A stretch of DNA of 64,000 nucleotides from Doryteuthis pealeii. Taxonomy: Eukaryota; Mollusca; Cephalopoda; Myopsida; Loliginidae. Made by a program: the position numbers and the translations under genes. The stretch spans positions 76,841,512-76,905,511 of the forward strand of contig CM042151.1 of the NCBI GenBank assembly GCA_023376005.1, read 5' to 3'. Below are positions 24,780-37,250 of the stretch, one piece after another (position 1 is the first letter of the stretch; every line of letters begins with the position of its first letter). A model generated the notes under the pieces. The model was not told the DNA's origin. It saw only the letters and a program-made list of their open reading frames with translations, and searched no databases.

Positions 24780-27296
24780 TAAAGAATTTTTTTGGTCAAT
24801 TTTGACGCGATCCGCAATTCTGTCTCTTTTTCAATGGTTTTAAGTGCTTGTTAACAATTTTATGTAACATTCCGATGGCAAAAAAATTACAAAAAATCAG
24901 GTAATTATCCGATTTTAATGGAATTTTCAGTATTGATTTATCAATTAATGAATTTTATAATGCATCATTTATTTATTTCAAAACTTTAATTTAGTATTTT
25001 TGCTATGAAAAATCAATATATAAAATTCATTTAAAATATGAAAAGTCTGATGTTAAGTTTAAAATGTTATATTTTGATTCTAGAAATATATCTATTTAAT
25101 GCAAACCTTATTTTATTACATCAAAGTATAATTTTTGAAGAAAAACTCGATTGAAAATGTACACCTCCCCTTTAAGCAGAAAAAATATTGATGTATATTT
25201 TTTTCTTTTATAAGATAATAGCCATAAATAATTATCGAAATGAGTAAAAAGAAATCTCCAAAAAATTAATTATCTATAATTTTTTACATTTTATTTTTCG
25301 ATTTTCGGTACTTATTTTCTCATAGAAAATCCACCTTAATTTTTTTTGTTTTTTTCAATTCATAACTTGGTCTCTTATCTCTTTATTTATACTGTAATTA
25401 GAAACTATAAGACCAACTCGAAAAAATGTTACGCCCCCAACATAATTAAGTGACCTGAAAAAAAAATGAGAAAGTTTTGAAATAAAAAGAAATAATGCAT
25501 TATAAAGATCATTCATTGTTAAATAAATACTGAAAATTCCATTAAAATTCGATAATTCCCTGATTTTTGGTAAATTATTTTCTGTAGGGGGGGGGCAAAA
25601 GTCATTTTGTCAAAAACCATTTTATGCCCATTTTGGGTATAGCTAATATATTCTGAATTTATCTAAAAAATTTGATTTTTTTAAAATAAAATAAACGCTA
25701 TCATATAATTAAGTCATTAACGAATAATTAGGTGAAAATTTAATTAAAATCGATAATTTTCCTGATTTTTTGGTGATAGTTTGATAATTTAAAAATAATC
25801 TTTAAAAAAATATTATATCCCTTTGCGATTTCTGCGCATAAAACCTTTTAACACATTTTGAACATTTTATCTGACGTTATATCTAATTAAAAGATGAAAT
25901 ACAAAGTTGATTGCAAAGGATTGATTTTAACATGCATAAATATTTTGGTTGGTCTGAAATATTATTAACATTTTTCTATGAATCATTTAAAACTCTTAAA
26001 GTCCTATACCACCTCATTCCACCCGGCCGTAAGTCATATTCATTTTCCTAATCTACCCAAACGATAGCTTTTGTTTAAATGTAATATCAAACATATTTAG
26101 AAGTTTTTGATTTAAGGGAAATTACAAGTAACTTTAGATGCATATGTAATTTTTATCCATGTTTTGATATATAATACTCTGGACTTTGAAAGTTCTCAAC
26201 AGGATGTTAAGAGTTAATCAAATTCCGATGTGATACAAAGATCTCGACGAAGAACAAAAATCTTTTTTTTTTTAAACTTTCAAAATTACAGTAAATAATC
26301 ATATAATTTTTTAAAAATCTTAAGGTTCCTTTTGAATCTATTTGATGGAAATATTTTTCATGATAAAATAGTTTTTAAAAGATTTTACAGAAATTTAATC
26401 GGCTAGGATTTAGGTGACTTTGTCATCCCACTGATTAACAGAATAACAACGAAAATGATATATCAATTAAATGTTGAAATGAATTGGATTTTTATAATAA
26501 TTGAATCAGTTTTCAAAAGATTACAGATTTTTTTTATCCATAAAGTATTGTCAAAATTAAAAATTGTTTCACTTCTTCAATGGAAAAGAAAATTTTTCAT
26601 CAAATTACGTTTCCTTTGTGTGTGTGTGTGTGTGTGTGTTTGTGGAGGGGGGCTGTAAAAAAGACAATACCGTGGAATGATATACTTACTTCTTTCTTTT
26701 TTCTTTTAGCTGATTTATTTTGGGGGGCAATACAACGTTAAAGTAGACGGAGAAAAAAAAATGTAATATTTTAAATCGAACTAATTAATCTTTTCTGGTT
26801 GAATGAAAAAGTGTCGTTGATTATCATAAATACAAAAAGGTTTCTTCTAAGAGCGAGAAAACAAGGGACATAATTCCGATCTTTTTTCTCATTTATTTGG
26901 AACATATCTATTTATTCACCTTTCTTAAATGAAATATATCAAATACATTTCTATGCAGTTGCTATATTCACGAAAAATAGGATTTTTTTAAAAAATGCAT
27001 GAAAAAATAAAAACGGTTACTATATGAACTAATTGAATAGAATAAAAGAATAAACATTTTACAAAGTTTCATAATTAAAAAAAATAAATGTGTTTTTTAA
27101 AGAAAGTTCACATTCATTTTAAGAAATTAAATAATTAAGAAGAAAATGAATGTCACATTTATTTATTAGGCAAAAGTTATCAAATAAATTTATTGAAGAT
27201 TTGCTTATAATCACACACATAAAAAAATTACCTCCTATGACAAAAATTACACATTATAATTATTAAAAACATATCTAAATTATCACTGAAATTAGA
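24780..27296 (-). repeat. Large dispersed repeat R2, left arm copy
   Basis: Mirror of 41,336-43,920. Parts of the same family recur outside the palindrome at 57,470-58,500, 58,930-59,220, 60,916-61,800 and 62,690-64,000. In each, the landmarks keep their order: the block beside S1 with aatttagatatgtttttaat, the caacgacactttttcattc block, a poly-C tract, the gttgggggcgtaac block and the conserved 40-bp motif. No coding frame survives. The size, order and absence of genes suit a non-autonomous element of a few kb, but I did not find its ends. Confidence 0.65.
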
Positions 27297-27425
27297 GTAG
27301 TGACTCTGTATGGGCAGGGAGAGTTCTGTAAACTTTCAAGTGGTCGGTAAGTTCCCAGGGTACTAAGGGGCCATAGGGTTACAGAGATGCTACTCCTCCA
27401 ACAGGGTTGTAAGTATAGAGAGAGG
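27297..27425 (+). repeat. S1 SINE-like repeat, left arm copy 1
   Basis: A block of about 120 bp with landmarks tctgtatgggcagggagagt, ttcaagtggtcggtaagttc and gagatgctactcctccaac, followed by an agagaggg run. The other copies are at 29,590-29,705, and in reverse at 38,830-38,945, 41,222-41,335 and 60,805-60,915. All abut GA or TA microsatellites on the same side, as expected of SINE tails. Confidence 0.7.
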
Positions 27426-27429
27426 GATA

Positions 27430-28570
27430 GATACACACACATATATACACTCCACCCGGGACCCTCCGTTAAGACGAAAGCCCCGATTAGCCGATAGTGC
27501 AAACACTAATCCACCAATAAACTGCAGGTCCGTTCCTCGTGTCGTGGATTTTCTCTCAGGTGTGCGATCTCACGCTCCTCCAACCCCCATGTTGTGAATT
27601 TTATATCAGAGGGAGGAGCAAGGCCGCCGCTGAAAATTAGAAGTCACTTTCCGCAGCTTGGTAAAAGGATGCATAGAAAAGACATTAACAATGTCTGGTA
27701 AAGTTGAATTGCTTTTATCGACAGGTAAAAGTCTGTACAGAAAAAATAATAAAGTTGTTTGTAGAAAAAATGTTCTCGTTGGTGGAGTGACACTCTGGAC
27801 TGGTTCAAGGGCAGGAGCTGGTAGGTTCTAACAGACTTGGTTATCTCAGATGTCAATACGTCTCACAGCGACAGAATCCATCAGAGTTGGTTTTTCTTCA
27901 GACATCAATGTGTCTCACAACGACAAAATCTCTGGACAGTGGGCTGGCAAAATGCGCCAAGCCCAAAATCAGCTTGCTTAAGTAATAATCGCCAAAATAC
28001 AGGGTAGGGTCAGACGGGGGAAGAGCGTCTTCCCTAATGTCAAATTCTAATCAATTCGCACTTATCAGAATTCTAAGCACAACCCTCTTTTCCTCCGACC
28101 CCCAAAATCCCTTCTGCTACCATTACCCATGATGAGGATAACGGGAGGATAGCTTTCCTCTTACTCTCTCAATGCCTATTGTGACCACCACTTTTTTTAG
28201 GGGCGTGACTTTCGTCCATCTGTAAAAGTATTTTGTGAAAAATTAGAAAGTACATAATTTTATTATTCCCAGCCAAGCAATGGCCTTTTCTGTATCATTC
28301 GACACCTGTCCTCACCTTTGGTGACCCCTCTGACTCGAGACGCTGGGAACAACAGAAAACCGCCATTCTCTAATCCATTTGAACAAGACAATTGTCAAAA
28401 GGGGTTAAAAGAGCATATGATTCTCTGAATTTGTATTTTACTGGAAAACATATACCTTCCTTAAAAAATCAGACGAAAACATTTCTCGTTCTCAAAATAA
28501 ATAAAAAAATCTCCTTTTACTGTTTCTATCTTTCAAAAAAAAAAATTCCTATTCTATTTTTAGGATCCTG
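27430..28570. other. GC-richer island between repeats, left arm
   Basis: This segment is markedly richer in G and C than its surroundings, with landmarks gtgtgcgatctcacgctcct, caagcccaaaatcagcttgc and ctgctaccattacccatgat. Twin segments at 27,830-27,870 and 27,885-27,930 repeat a ctcagatgtcaatacgtctcacagcgacaga type unit. Frames are short and differ between arms. It could be a decayed LTR, a retroposon or an untranslated exon; no RT, integrase or other domain is seen. The mirror is at 40,050-41,215. Confidence 0.4.
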
Positions 28571-28643
28571 ACATCACCAGTATCAGGATATATCAACCTT
28601 TAATGACTACAGGATAGGATTAACCCCCCCAATGTCAAAAGTG

Positions 28644-28644
<1 letters not shown>

Positions 28645-28677
<33 letters not shown>

Positions 28678-28682
28678 CACAG
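28645..28682. repeat. (CA)n microsatellite, left arm
   Basis: An uninterrupted ca run, mirrored as (TG)n at 39,868-39,918 in the right arm, where it is longer and carries small interruptions. Confidence 0.95.
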
Positions 28683-28924
28683 ACAAGAGGTTTCTAGTAT
28701 TAAGAAAGAAAGTATATGATATCCCAAGTTAAAGAGCTAATTGATTGGAAACCCACAGAATAAATATTCTTAATAGTTTCATAGGAATTTTATTTTGAAA
28801 TTAGGGTATCAATATCACTGGACTCAAAAATTTGCTTAATCTGAAATTTTTCCAAAATTTAAAGAAAAATACCAGGATTATTTGTATTATTTGGATGAAA
28901 AATCTTTTTTGTTAGTTCATTTTT

Positions 28925-29575
28925 TAATATTTCATAAAATAAAATAGGGGATGAGTAGACCTGATAAAAAATATTTCCCCAAATATATCTTTGGAAAACC
29001 TTATTTCAAACATATTCTTGTGAAAGGTAAGTACTTATGGAAATGTTTGTGAAAATTGCACCATTAATTGTTTTTTTCATAGAATTTTAAAAAAAAGCCT
29101 CTAGTAATAACTTGTTTTTGACTACATTAAATTTCAATTGATTTAACAATGCGAAAATGTAAACATTCTTTTGTTCATATTTTTCCTTATTTCTGTAAGC
29201 TGAAGAAAATGTTTAAAAATTCATTGGGAGTTTTTTTTTTTTATGATTGCTCTCTTGAATGGATAAAAAAATTCCCACCATTAATTGATTTTTTCATAGA
29301 ACCTTTTAAAAGTTCTCTAGTAATAACTTGTTTTTGGCTACAATAAATTTCAATTGATTTTGCGGTGCAAAAATGTAAACATTGTTTTCATTCATATTTA
29401 TCATTATTTCCGTAAGCTGAAAAAAAATGTTTAAAATTTTATCAGGAGTTTTTTTTATGATTCCTCTCTTGAATGGAGAAAATTTTTTTTAAGATAATAT
29501 TAAAATTCATGCAAGTTTCATTGTGTTAAATATAGAGGGTGGGTAAATTCAAAAAGCAAATTGGAGGTACCCAGG
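28925..29575 (+). repeat. Dispersed repeat R1, left arm, with internal duplication
   Basis: An R1 copy whose middle part is present twice: the unit running from ccattaattg(t/a)tttttcatag through tttcaattgattt to the tcat(c/t)(a/g)ggagtt block occurs at 29,060-29,235 and again at 29,277-29,455. It ends gggtgggtaaattcaaaaag. The reverse copy in the right arm is at 38,955-39,615. Confidence 0.7.
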
Positions 29576-29589
29576 GAATGTATATGAAT

Positions 29590-29710
29590 GTGACTCTGCT
29601 TGGGCAAGGGGAGTGCTGTAAACATTCAAGTGGTTGGTAAGTTCCAAGAACACTAAGGAGTCATAGGATTACAGAGATGCTACTCCTTCCACAGAATTGT
29701 AAAGATTAAT

Positions 29711-29765
<55 letters not shown>
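29590..29765 (+). repeat. S1 SINE-like repeat, left arm copy 2, with (TA)n(GA)n tail
   Basis: A diverged S1 copy (gactctgcttgggcaagggg; gagatgctactccttccac) followed by (TA)n at 29,710-29,752 and (GA)n. The mirror is at 38,735-38,945. Confidence 0.7.
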
Positions 29766-29783
<18 letters not shown>

Positions 29784-29949
29784 CAACTGTTTCTTATATT
29801 AAGGCAAGGATAAATAGAGAGAGAGAAGAGAAAGAGAGATGTAAGGATAGGTATTCAATATTATTAGTGTGAGGAGTACTTTGACAAAATACTTATTAAT
29901 AAGCCTCTCCCCCATTATAAATTGGTCACTACTTTCTTTCTTTCCTTTT

Positions 29950-30345
29950 TCTTCTTCTTCTTCTTCTGATTGTATTTCACTGGTGGCTAAGGGACAACAA
30001 GTCTCCTCAGGTTTCCAGGACTCTTCTGAGTATTTTAGCTGATTGCAGCAATGCAATAGTCTGGATGGTCTCAATTCTTCCTCTAGATCCTCCAGTCTTT
30101 TTTTCCAAATTTATTGGCCGTTCCAAGAGCACCAACTAATATTGGTATCACCTCTCATATTCGACAGCTTTTTCAATTCTCTGGCAAAGTCCAGGTATTT
30201 AATCCATTTTCCTTCATCTTCACCCTGTGATCTGCTGGAAGCGCAAAGTTCACCAGTTGACACGTTTTCTTTATTTTTTATTTTTTTTTTTGTTAATCAA
30301 CACTAGGTCTGGTCTTCTTGCTGGGATAAGGTGATGTTTTTAATA
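29950..30345 (-). pseudogene. Decayed C-terminal piece of a LINE-type retrotransposon protein, left arm
   Basis: Read on the minus strand with frame changes it gives LIPARRPDLVLI, then NFALPADHRVKMKENG, then KYLDFARELKKLSNM, a VGALGT-like piece, GKKRLEDLEEE and finally TIALLQSAKILRRVLET followed by a stop in place of the next residue and GDLLSL. I recall this chain of motifs from the region after the reverse transcriptase in LINE-derived invertebrate proteins; the family is not assigned. The fragment contains stops and frameshifts, so it is dead. A (ctt)n run lies at its 3' end. Confidence 0.6.
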
Positions 30346-30497
30346 CCATCCCACTATACCTCTCCAAGAAACAGACTTTGGAAGACTGTTTCAAGTATTT
30401 ATTCCTGTGCAAAAAAGAAGCAAAATTATTTTCTCAGGTCCATGGGATTAATAAGCCACTAGTCTCAAGTCATTGGACCAAACTAAAATGTTAAGGT

Positions 30498-30499
30498 CA

Positions 30500-30549
<50 letters not shown>

Positions 30550-30560
30550 GAGAGAGAGAG
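30498..30560. repeat. (GA)n microsatellite, left arm
   Basis: A long ga/gaga run, mirrored as (CT)n at 37,963-38,018. The frame across it (30,473-30,706) is spurious. Confidence 0.95.
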
Positions 30561-30564
30561 CTAA

Positions 30565-31257
30565 GCATAGGTATTCAATAAAAATTTTATGTATAGGTTT
30601 GTTTAGTTTGACCGTATATCAACCTTTTACTGTTCATTCAATATTGAATGAAGTCATTTTGATACACAAACAACTAGGGTTGCTTATTGTACCTGCTTCT
30701 GCTTAAGTGGTCACCCAATTACGTATTGAACAGGTTCATTTCATCTTATCATAGTTTTTCATGCTGGATTTCATGAAACCATCTGTTCTCCCTCCAGCTA
30801 AGGGTACATAGCAAAACAGACTGGGTTCTTTAGCCTTGGTAAAAAAAAACAGTCTAGAAGAAGGAAATCTTTGAATTCAAATTAGCACTGCTCTTAAAAA
30901 TTCACCTTGTGTTACAGGTGCTGGTTAAATTGCAGTTGGTGTATTCTAAAGACCCAGCCAGACAGGGCTAAGGCGGGGCTATAAAATATCTAAATTGATG
31001 TGCCAATATAAAGCTGGTGGGGGAGGCATAATTGTAGAATATCTACATATATTTGCCGATAAAAAGTGAAAAATACAGCACGTACATATTTGAAATTTGA
31101 ATTTGTTTTGTAAAAATTCATGGTAAAAAAATTAAACCTGGGAGGGGGTAAAAATATTTAAATTGATTTGGTGATGAAAGCGGGGTTGAGGTGGGGCATT
31201 GTAAAATATCTCCATTAATTTGCCGATAAAATGTGAAAAACACGACTCGGAAAATAT
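30565..31257. other. Unassigned arm segment, left
   Basis: Mirror of about 37,275-37,960. Patches such as catctgttctccctccagct may belong to the nearby LINE fragment, but I cannot tie them to a domain. From 30,960 on there are phrases of the form taaaatatctaaattgatgtgcc repeated three or four times with drift, a degenerate tandem repeat of about 110 bp. Confidence 0.4.
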
Positions 31258-31619
31258 CTATATTTGGCTAGAATTATGTCTTATGCCAGCAATAAAAACA
31301 GCGTAAATTAGGGCAGGAATCCGGGATGACAAAACATTAAAATGACCAATAGTACTATTCGCAGAGTTCCGTCCCGGCCTCCTGCCCATAAAAAACGCTA
31401 GGCGGTGATAGGTGAAAAAACAAACCCACCTATGAATGAAGCCCCTAGCTGAAGTGGTGCCTGCTGTATATGAAAAATAATTTGTCAATTGAAGGCATTT
31501 TTATGTTTTTTTTAGTTTGAAAAGTAAACCATATTTTTAAAAAGGTTAAAATATTTTCATTTACTTGTTGAAAAAAAACTGGAGGTGATAAAATATCACA
31601 TTAACTTTTGGGAAAAAGC

Positions 31620-31653
<34 letters not shown>

Positions 31654-31795
31654 TTTTCAAAAATATGGCTTATTTTTAACACCTTCAAAACACTAAAAAA
31701 AATATTTATGGGTCATTCCATGTCAATTCACCGGGGTGTTACACCCACCGACACCGAATTACTTGAAATTTGGCACAAATGTTCCCCTTCATAGT
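31258..31795 (+). repeat. Outer fragment of the long-TIR transposon family, left arm
   Basis: Bases from gtactattcgcagagttccg to gggtcattccatgtcaattc are a diverged copy of the same stretch at 32,525-32,760 and 8,975-9,215. A poly-T tract of about 30 bases at 31,621-31,650 interrupts it. An older copy thus lies immediately outside a younger one, a nested arrangement. The mirror is at 36,715-37,250. Confidence 0.6.
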
Positions 31796-31809
31796 TAGGA
31801 AAAGAATGG

Positions 31810-33597
31810 TTAGGTTAAGAAATGAATACCCAACATTTACTAAACTGGTCATAAATATTCATTAAACAGTAAAATGCTTCTGATTGGATATTTTGAAGTT
31901 TCGCTTTCATCATATTTTGATTTATTTTTATACGACACTGAACAAGACAAGAATTTATCATCAGACTAAAGATAATAAGGTATTCGTTAAGAAAAGTTAA
32001 AAAAAATAAATTACGTTTGACAAAACTCACCCTCTAACTCGTAAATTAGGAACATTTAAAAAGAATTTTCTGTGCTTGTATAAAATTTTGACTGAAATGA
32101 ACATTTAAAAAAAAAAAAAAAATATATTTAAGAATTAAATAAAATTAATGTTCATTCAAAAAAGTTTGTTAAACATTTTTGGAAACACTGAAAAGTAAAA
32201 CATTTCCTAAGACAAAAGTTGATAACCATTTAGTCCCTGTAGTTTGTCGGATGTGGTGTTGGGATCAAGCAACTGTCAACAATGTAGGGATTGGCAGTAT
32301 TACTGTCTTTAGTCATGTTAATGGGGTGGGGTTGGGGGACACACCCTCCTAGCAAGTCTTCAAGCAAGTGGTGCTTGAACAAAATTTCCAAGGACATCAA
32401 AATGTCAATTTCAACTCAGTTAAAGTAAGTGTTATTTTTACGGTGATAATACTCCCCACCCAGGTTTATTTAAAAGGAATATACGAGGAAATTGTTGTTT
32501 TTTACCCCTGGAAAATATTGGTCAGGTACTATTCGCAAAGTTCCATCCTGGTCTCCTGCGGTGATAGATTAAAAAAACAAACCCACCTATGAATAAAGTC
32601 CCTAGCTGAAGCGGTGCCTGCTGTATATGAAAAATAATTTGTCGATTGAAGGCGTTTTTATCGATAAGGGTCATTCCATGTCAAAACCCGGAAAATTTTG
32701 AAATCTGCACCCACCGACACCGAATTACTTGAAATTTGGCACAAATGTTCCCCTTCATGAGTTAGGAAAGTGTGCAAATTATTTTGTCTAAACCTTACAG
32801 TTCCGATTTTAGAGGGGGGGATATCATTTTTGCTATTTTGCCTCAAAATTAAGGCTGTGCGGTGTCGCAAAATCTCAGTGTTTTTTTTTTAATTTAAAAA
32901 AAATACTTTCATACATTCAATATTTCTGAAATTTGGTATGTAAGGCAAATAAGGACTGTAGAATCCAAATATCAACTATTTTAACCCTATATCACAGTAA
33001 ATTTTATTTGCCACCCAAATGCATGACTCAAAATCAACAACTTTTCACCTATGTAGCTTACGGTCAGTCTATCGAAAATGGGTCTCTTCAATTTTCATAA
33101 TATTTTTTTCTTACATCTACTATGTCTGCCTAAGTTCACCAAAGAATTTTGTGAGGGGTCAAGTCTACTTTAAGAAGATATGAACTGCCAGTTCAGAGTT
33201 TTTTTCCTATGTACGTGCAGGATTTCAGTGAAAGATTATAATTAAGACAATCATCTAATGCTCATGACTCTCAAATGTTGATATTGTGCTCAGTGACTTC
33301 TTAAACTATTCAATAATATTATTTTTATCAATTAAAAAAAAAATTAAATACGAGGGTGAGTCAAAAGTTGCATTTTGTTTAGTACAGGTATAATTACCGA
33401 GACAGGACATGTATCATGAATTAAGATGAAGTGTCCTCTGTGGATCACCTCCCTACTTTCCCACAGTCACTGTTTTTTTTGTTTGTTTGTTTTTTTTTCA
33501 ATAGCAATGTTCCACCTTCAAATGAGAGTATTGTATCCCTGAGTCTGTTAACTGTTCTTTGAGCAACTTCTTTCACTATAAGATTTCACTTCTCATC
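31810..33597 (+). mobile_element. Long-TIR transposon arm next to the palindrome centre, left
   Basis: Nearly identical to 8,265-10,060, including gggtcattccatgtcaaaac, the mariner-like gagggtgagtcaaaa block near 33,350 and the caatagcaatgttccacc block. Its inverted partner is 34,868-36,700. Together they look like the two terminal inverted repeats of one element of this family whose usual interior has been replaced by the 33,598-34,867 spacer. Confidence 0.7.
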
Positions 33598-34867
33598 ATG
33601 AATAATGTTTTTTATGAAAGAAAGAATGAAAGTAGTTTTGAGGCAAACTGTATTTGTAACTTATTTGTACTGAGCTAATACAGTTGAAAATGTTATTCCA
33701 TGATAAACAGGTTGGAGTGTTCCATATTGATTCAGTTGGATGCGATGATATAAGCTTATTGCCTATAAACAAGATTGTGATGAGGATGAAGATACAGTCT
33801 AGTCTGTTGCTATCACATAACAGACCTTGTTACTAATATGAATGGCTTGAAAAGAGATGTTGTATTCCATTTTAAAATCATAAAAAGCAAATTAAAGGCA
33901 GTTTTGTAAACCATTTCATTTCATAGGTGATGGAGACAGTAAAGGCTAAGTTGGACTAATCCAAACAAGAAACTCTGCCCTAATTGTCACATCAAATCTC
34001 ACAAACTTCTTCTGATAGAAATGAAAGAGCTTGAAGCGTCTTCTGCAGAATGCAGAAAAGAGTAGTAATAATGAAGAACCAAGACATGTATAGATCAGCA
34101 ATGAAAAAGCTTGATACAAGTATTCTGCAGAAACAGAATTCAATGAATGTTTCTCTTGACCTAACATAGCTTTCAGGTAAAGATGTCCTTTGATGTTTTA
34201 GGTGGAGTTAAATCCAGGATAGTCAAGAAGAAACATCTGGACCTATCCAAAATGCCTTTCGCAAAACTGTATAGTTTGTGCATTGCGATCTGCAATAAGC
34301 GTATCATTAATTACTACTCTTCTGTGTTAGGAGAAGTTGAAAGCAGAAGCTGCTTTCAACTATGGATTAAATCATTCCCATCCAGGAACACGAAGTTGTT
34401 ATACATTTGTATTTGACTAGCAGCATTTCATGCAGGAATAACAATAGTACTCTGCATACGAATGAAATTGTAGTTAAACTGACCTAATTAATTTGCTCCT
34501 ATTGATGAAGAATTGGAAACAGAATCTCTTGTTCAAGATTATAGTTAGTCACAAGGTCTGATTTGTTGATGACAGAAAATAGACTGTATTATAATCCCCA
34601 CTCTCCAATCTTGTTCATTATAGGGACAGAATTAAGGTATTGTCCATTACAATATCTTCATGTCGATCCCATAACATGCATAATGGAGATCCCATGCCAA
34701 CCTGTCTTACATGGAAAACAATTCAAACATTTAGCTCATGGCTACAGTGTAGTAAATAAAATGTTTTTGCCTATCATTTTAAAAACCCCCTTAATATTCA
34801 TTCCTTTTCCCATTCCTCCCTTTTTTGATTACATATAAAAAATATTTTTTTTATCAAACACAACAAA
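33598..34867. other. Unique spacer at the centre of the giant inverted repeat
   Basis: About 1.27 kb between the arms, without a second copy in the window and less AT-extreme than its surroundings. Its composition is more coding-like than the flanks. Short frames exist (34,183-34,416 and 34,563-34,838 plus; 33,946-34,167 minus), the longest with YLHVDPITCIMEIPCQPVLH, but none matches a domain I know. By analogy with 9,980-10,968 it occupies the position of a transposase gene and could be a very decayed one, though it shows none of the HGK...CDGxGG motifs. It might equally be unrelated sequence captured at a fold-back junction. Confidence 0.5.
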
Positions 34868-36700
34868 TAAGAGAAGGTGAAATCTATAGTGAAGAAGTGG
34901 TCTCAAGAACAGTTAACAGGAATAGGGAATCAACTCTATTTGAAGGTGGAACATTGCTATGAAAAAAAAACAAACAAACAAAAAAAAAAAACAGTGACTG
35001 TGGAAAGTAGGGAGGTGATCCACAGAGGACCAACTTCATCTTAATTTCATGATACATGTTCCTGTTGTCGGTAATTATACCTGTAACAAACAAAAATGGC
35101 CGATACCTTTTTGACTCACCCTGTATTTAATTTTTTTTTTTTAATGAAATAAAAATAATATTATTGAATAGTTTAAGAAGTCACTGAGGCCACAATATCA
35201 ACATTTGAGAGTCATGGAGCATTAGGATGATGTCTTTAATTATTAATCTTTGTCACTGAAATCCTGCAGATATAGGAAAAAAACTCTTGAAACTTGGCAG
35301 GTTCATATCTTCTAAAGTAGGACTGACCCCTCACAAAATTCTTTGGTGAACTTAGGCAGACATAGTAGATTTTAAGAAAAAAATATTTATGAAAATGAAG
35401 AGGACCCATTTTCGATAGACGACCGTAAGCTACATAGGTGAAAAGTTTGTTGATTTTGAGTCATGCAGTTGGGTGGGCAAAATAAAATTTACTGTGAGGT
35501 ATAGAGTTAAATAGTTGGATATTTGGATTCTATCAGTCCTTATTGCGCCTTACATACCAAATTCAGAAATATGAATTATGAAAGTATTTTTTTTAAAATT
35601 AAAAAAAAATCACTGAGATTTTGCGGACACCGCACAGCCCTTAATTTTGAGGCAAGAAAGCAAAAATGATATCCCCCCTCTAAAATCGGAACTGTAAGGT
35701 TTAAGGACAGAAATAATTCTGGCACACTTTCCTAACTCATGAAGGGGAACATTTGTGCCAAATTCAAGAAATTCGGTGTCGGTAGGGTGCAGATTTCAAA
35801 TTTTTCCGTTGTTTTCAGGAATGACCCTTACCGATAAAAACGCCTTCAATCGACAAATTATTTTTTCATATACAAAGCAGCATCCGCTTCAGCTAGGACC
35901 TTATTCAGTAGGGTTTAGTTTATTTTAATCCTATCACCGCAGGAGACAGGACTGGAACTTTGGCGAATAGTACCTGATCCAATATTTTCCAGGGTAAAAA
36001 AACAACAATTTTCCTCGTATATTCCTTTAAAATAAACCTGGGTGTGGAGTATTATTCACGTAAACATAACACTTACTTTAACTGAGTTGAAATTGACATT
36101 TGAATGTCCTTGGAAATTTTGTTCAAGCACCACTTGCTTGAAGACTTGCTGAGGAGGGTGTGCCCCCAACCCCACCCATTAACATGACAAAGACGGTATA
36201 TGCCATCCCTACATTGTGACAGTTCTTGATCGCCAACACCACATCCGACAAACTAACAGGGACTAAAATGGTACAACTTTTGTCTTAGGAAATGTTGTTA
36301 CTTTTCAGTGTTTCCAAAAATGTTTAACAAACTTTTTTTTGAATGAACATTTAATTTATTAATTCTATAATTATTTTTTTTTAAATTGTCATTTTCAGTC
36401 CCAAAAATTTTAACAAGCACAGAATATCTTTTTAATGTTCTAATTTACGAAGTTAGAGGGTGATTTTGTCAACGTAATTTATTTTTTTTAACTTTTCCTT
36501 TAAACGAATACCTTATTATCTTTATCTGATGATAAATTCTTGTCTTGTCAGTGTCGTATAAAAATAATCAAATCTGATGAAAGCGAAAACTTCAAAATAT
36601 CCCTCAGAAGCCTTTTTACTGTTTAATGAATATTTTGACCAGTTTGTAAAGTTGGGTAAGGTTCCATTTCTTAACCTAACCATTCTTTCCTTAACTCCAT
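34868..36700 (-). mobile_element. Long-TIR transposon arm next to the palindrome centre, right
   Basis: Inverted partner of 31,810-33,597 and homologous to 10,969-12,166 and its outward extension. Single-base differences are much more frequent here than between 8,265-9,980 and the left central arm. The family consensus extends slightly further inward, to about 34,838 (the ttgttgtgtttg and poly-A/T block), than the palindrome match does. Confidence 0.7.
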
Positions 36701-36714
36701 GGAAGGGGAACATT

Positions 36715-37250
36715 GTGCCAATTTCAAAGTAATTCGGTTGTCGGTGGGTTAAACACCCCGTGAATTGGAACATGGAATGACCATAAATTAATTTTTTTTA
36801 GTGTTTTTGAAGGTGTTAAAAATAAACCATATTTTTGAAAATATTCAAAAAAAAAAAAAAAAAAAAAAAAAAAACTGCTTTTTCCCAAAAAGTTAATGTG
36901 ATATTTTAATCACCTCCAGTTTTTTTTTTTTTTCCAACAAAGAAATGAAAATATTTTAACCTTTTAAAAATATGGTTTTACTTTTCAAACTAAAAAAACA
37001 TAAAAATGCCCTCAATTGACAAATTATTTTTTCATATACAGCAGGCACCACTTCAGCTAGGGCTTTCATTCAATAGGTGGGTTTTGTTTTTTTTCACCTA
37101 TCACCGCCTTAGCGTTTTTATGGCAGGAGGCCGGGACGGAATCTCTGCGAATAGTACTATTGTCATTTTTAATGTTTTGTCATCCCGGATTCCTCCCTAA
37201 TTTACGCTGTTTTTTAATTGCGGCATAGACATAAATTCTAGCCAAATATG
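36715..37250 (-). repeat. Outer fragment of the long-TIR transposon family, right arm
   Basis: Mirror of 31,258-31,795, with a poly-A tract at 36,848-36,874. The frame at 37,006-37,200 is a by-product of one-base differences and is not considered a gene. Confidence 0.6.

Noticed and set aside
30473..30706. Frame with a run of RERERE residues
   Set aside because: It is a (GA)n microsatellite translation.
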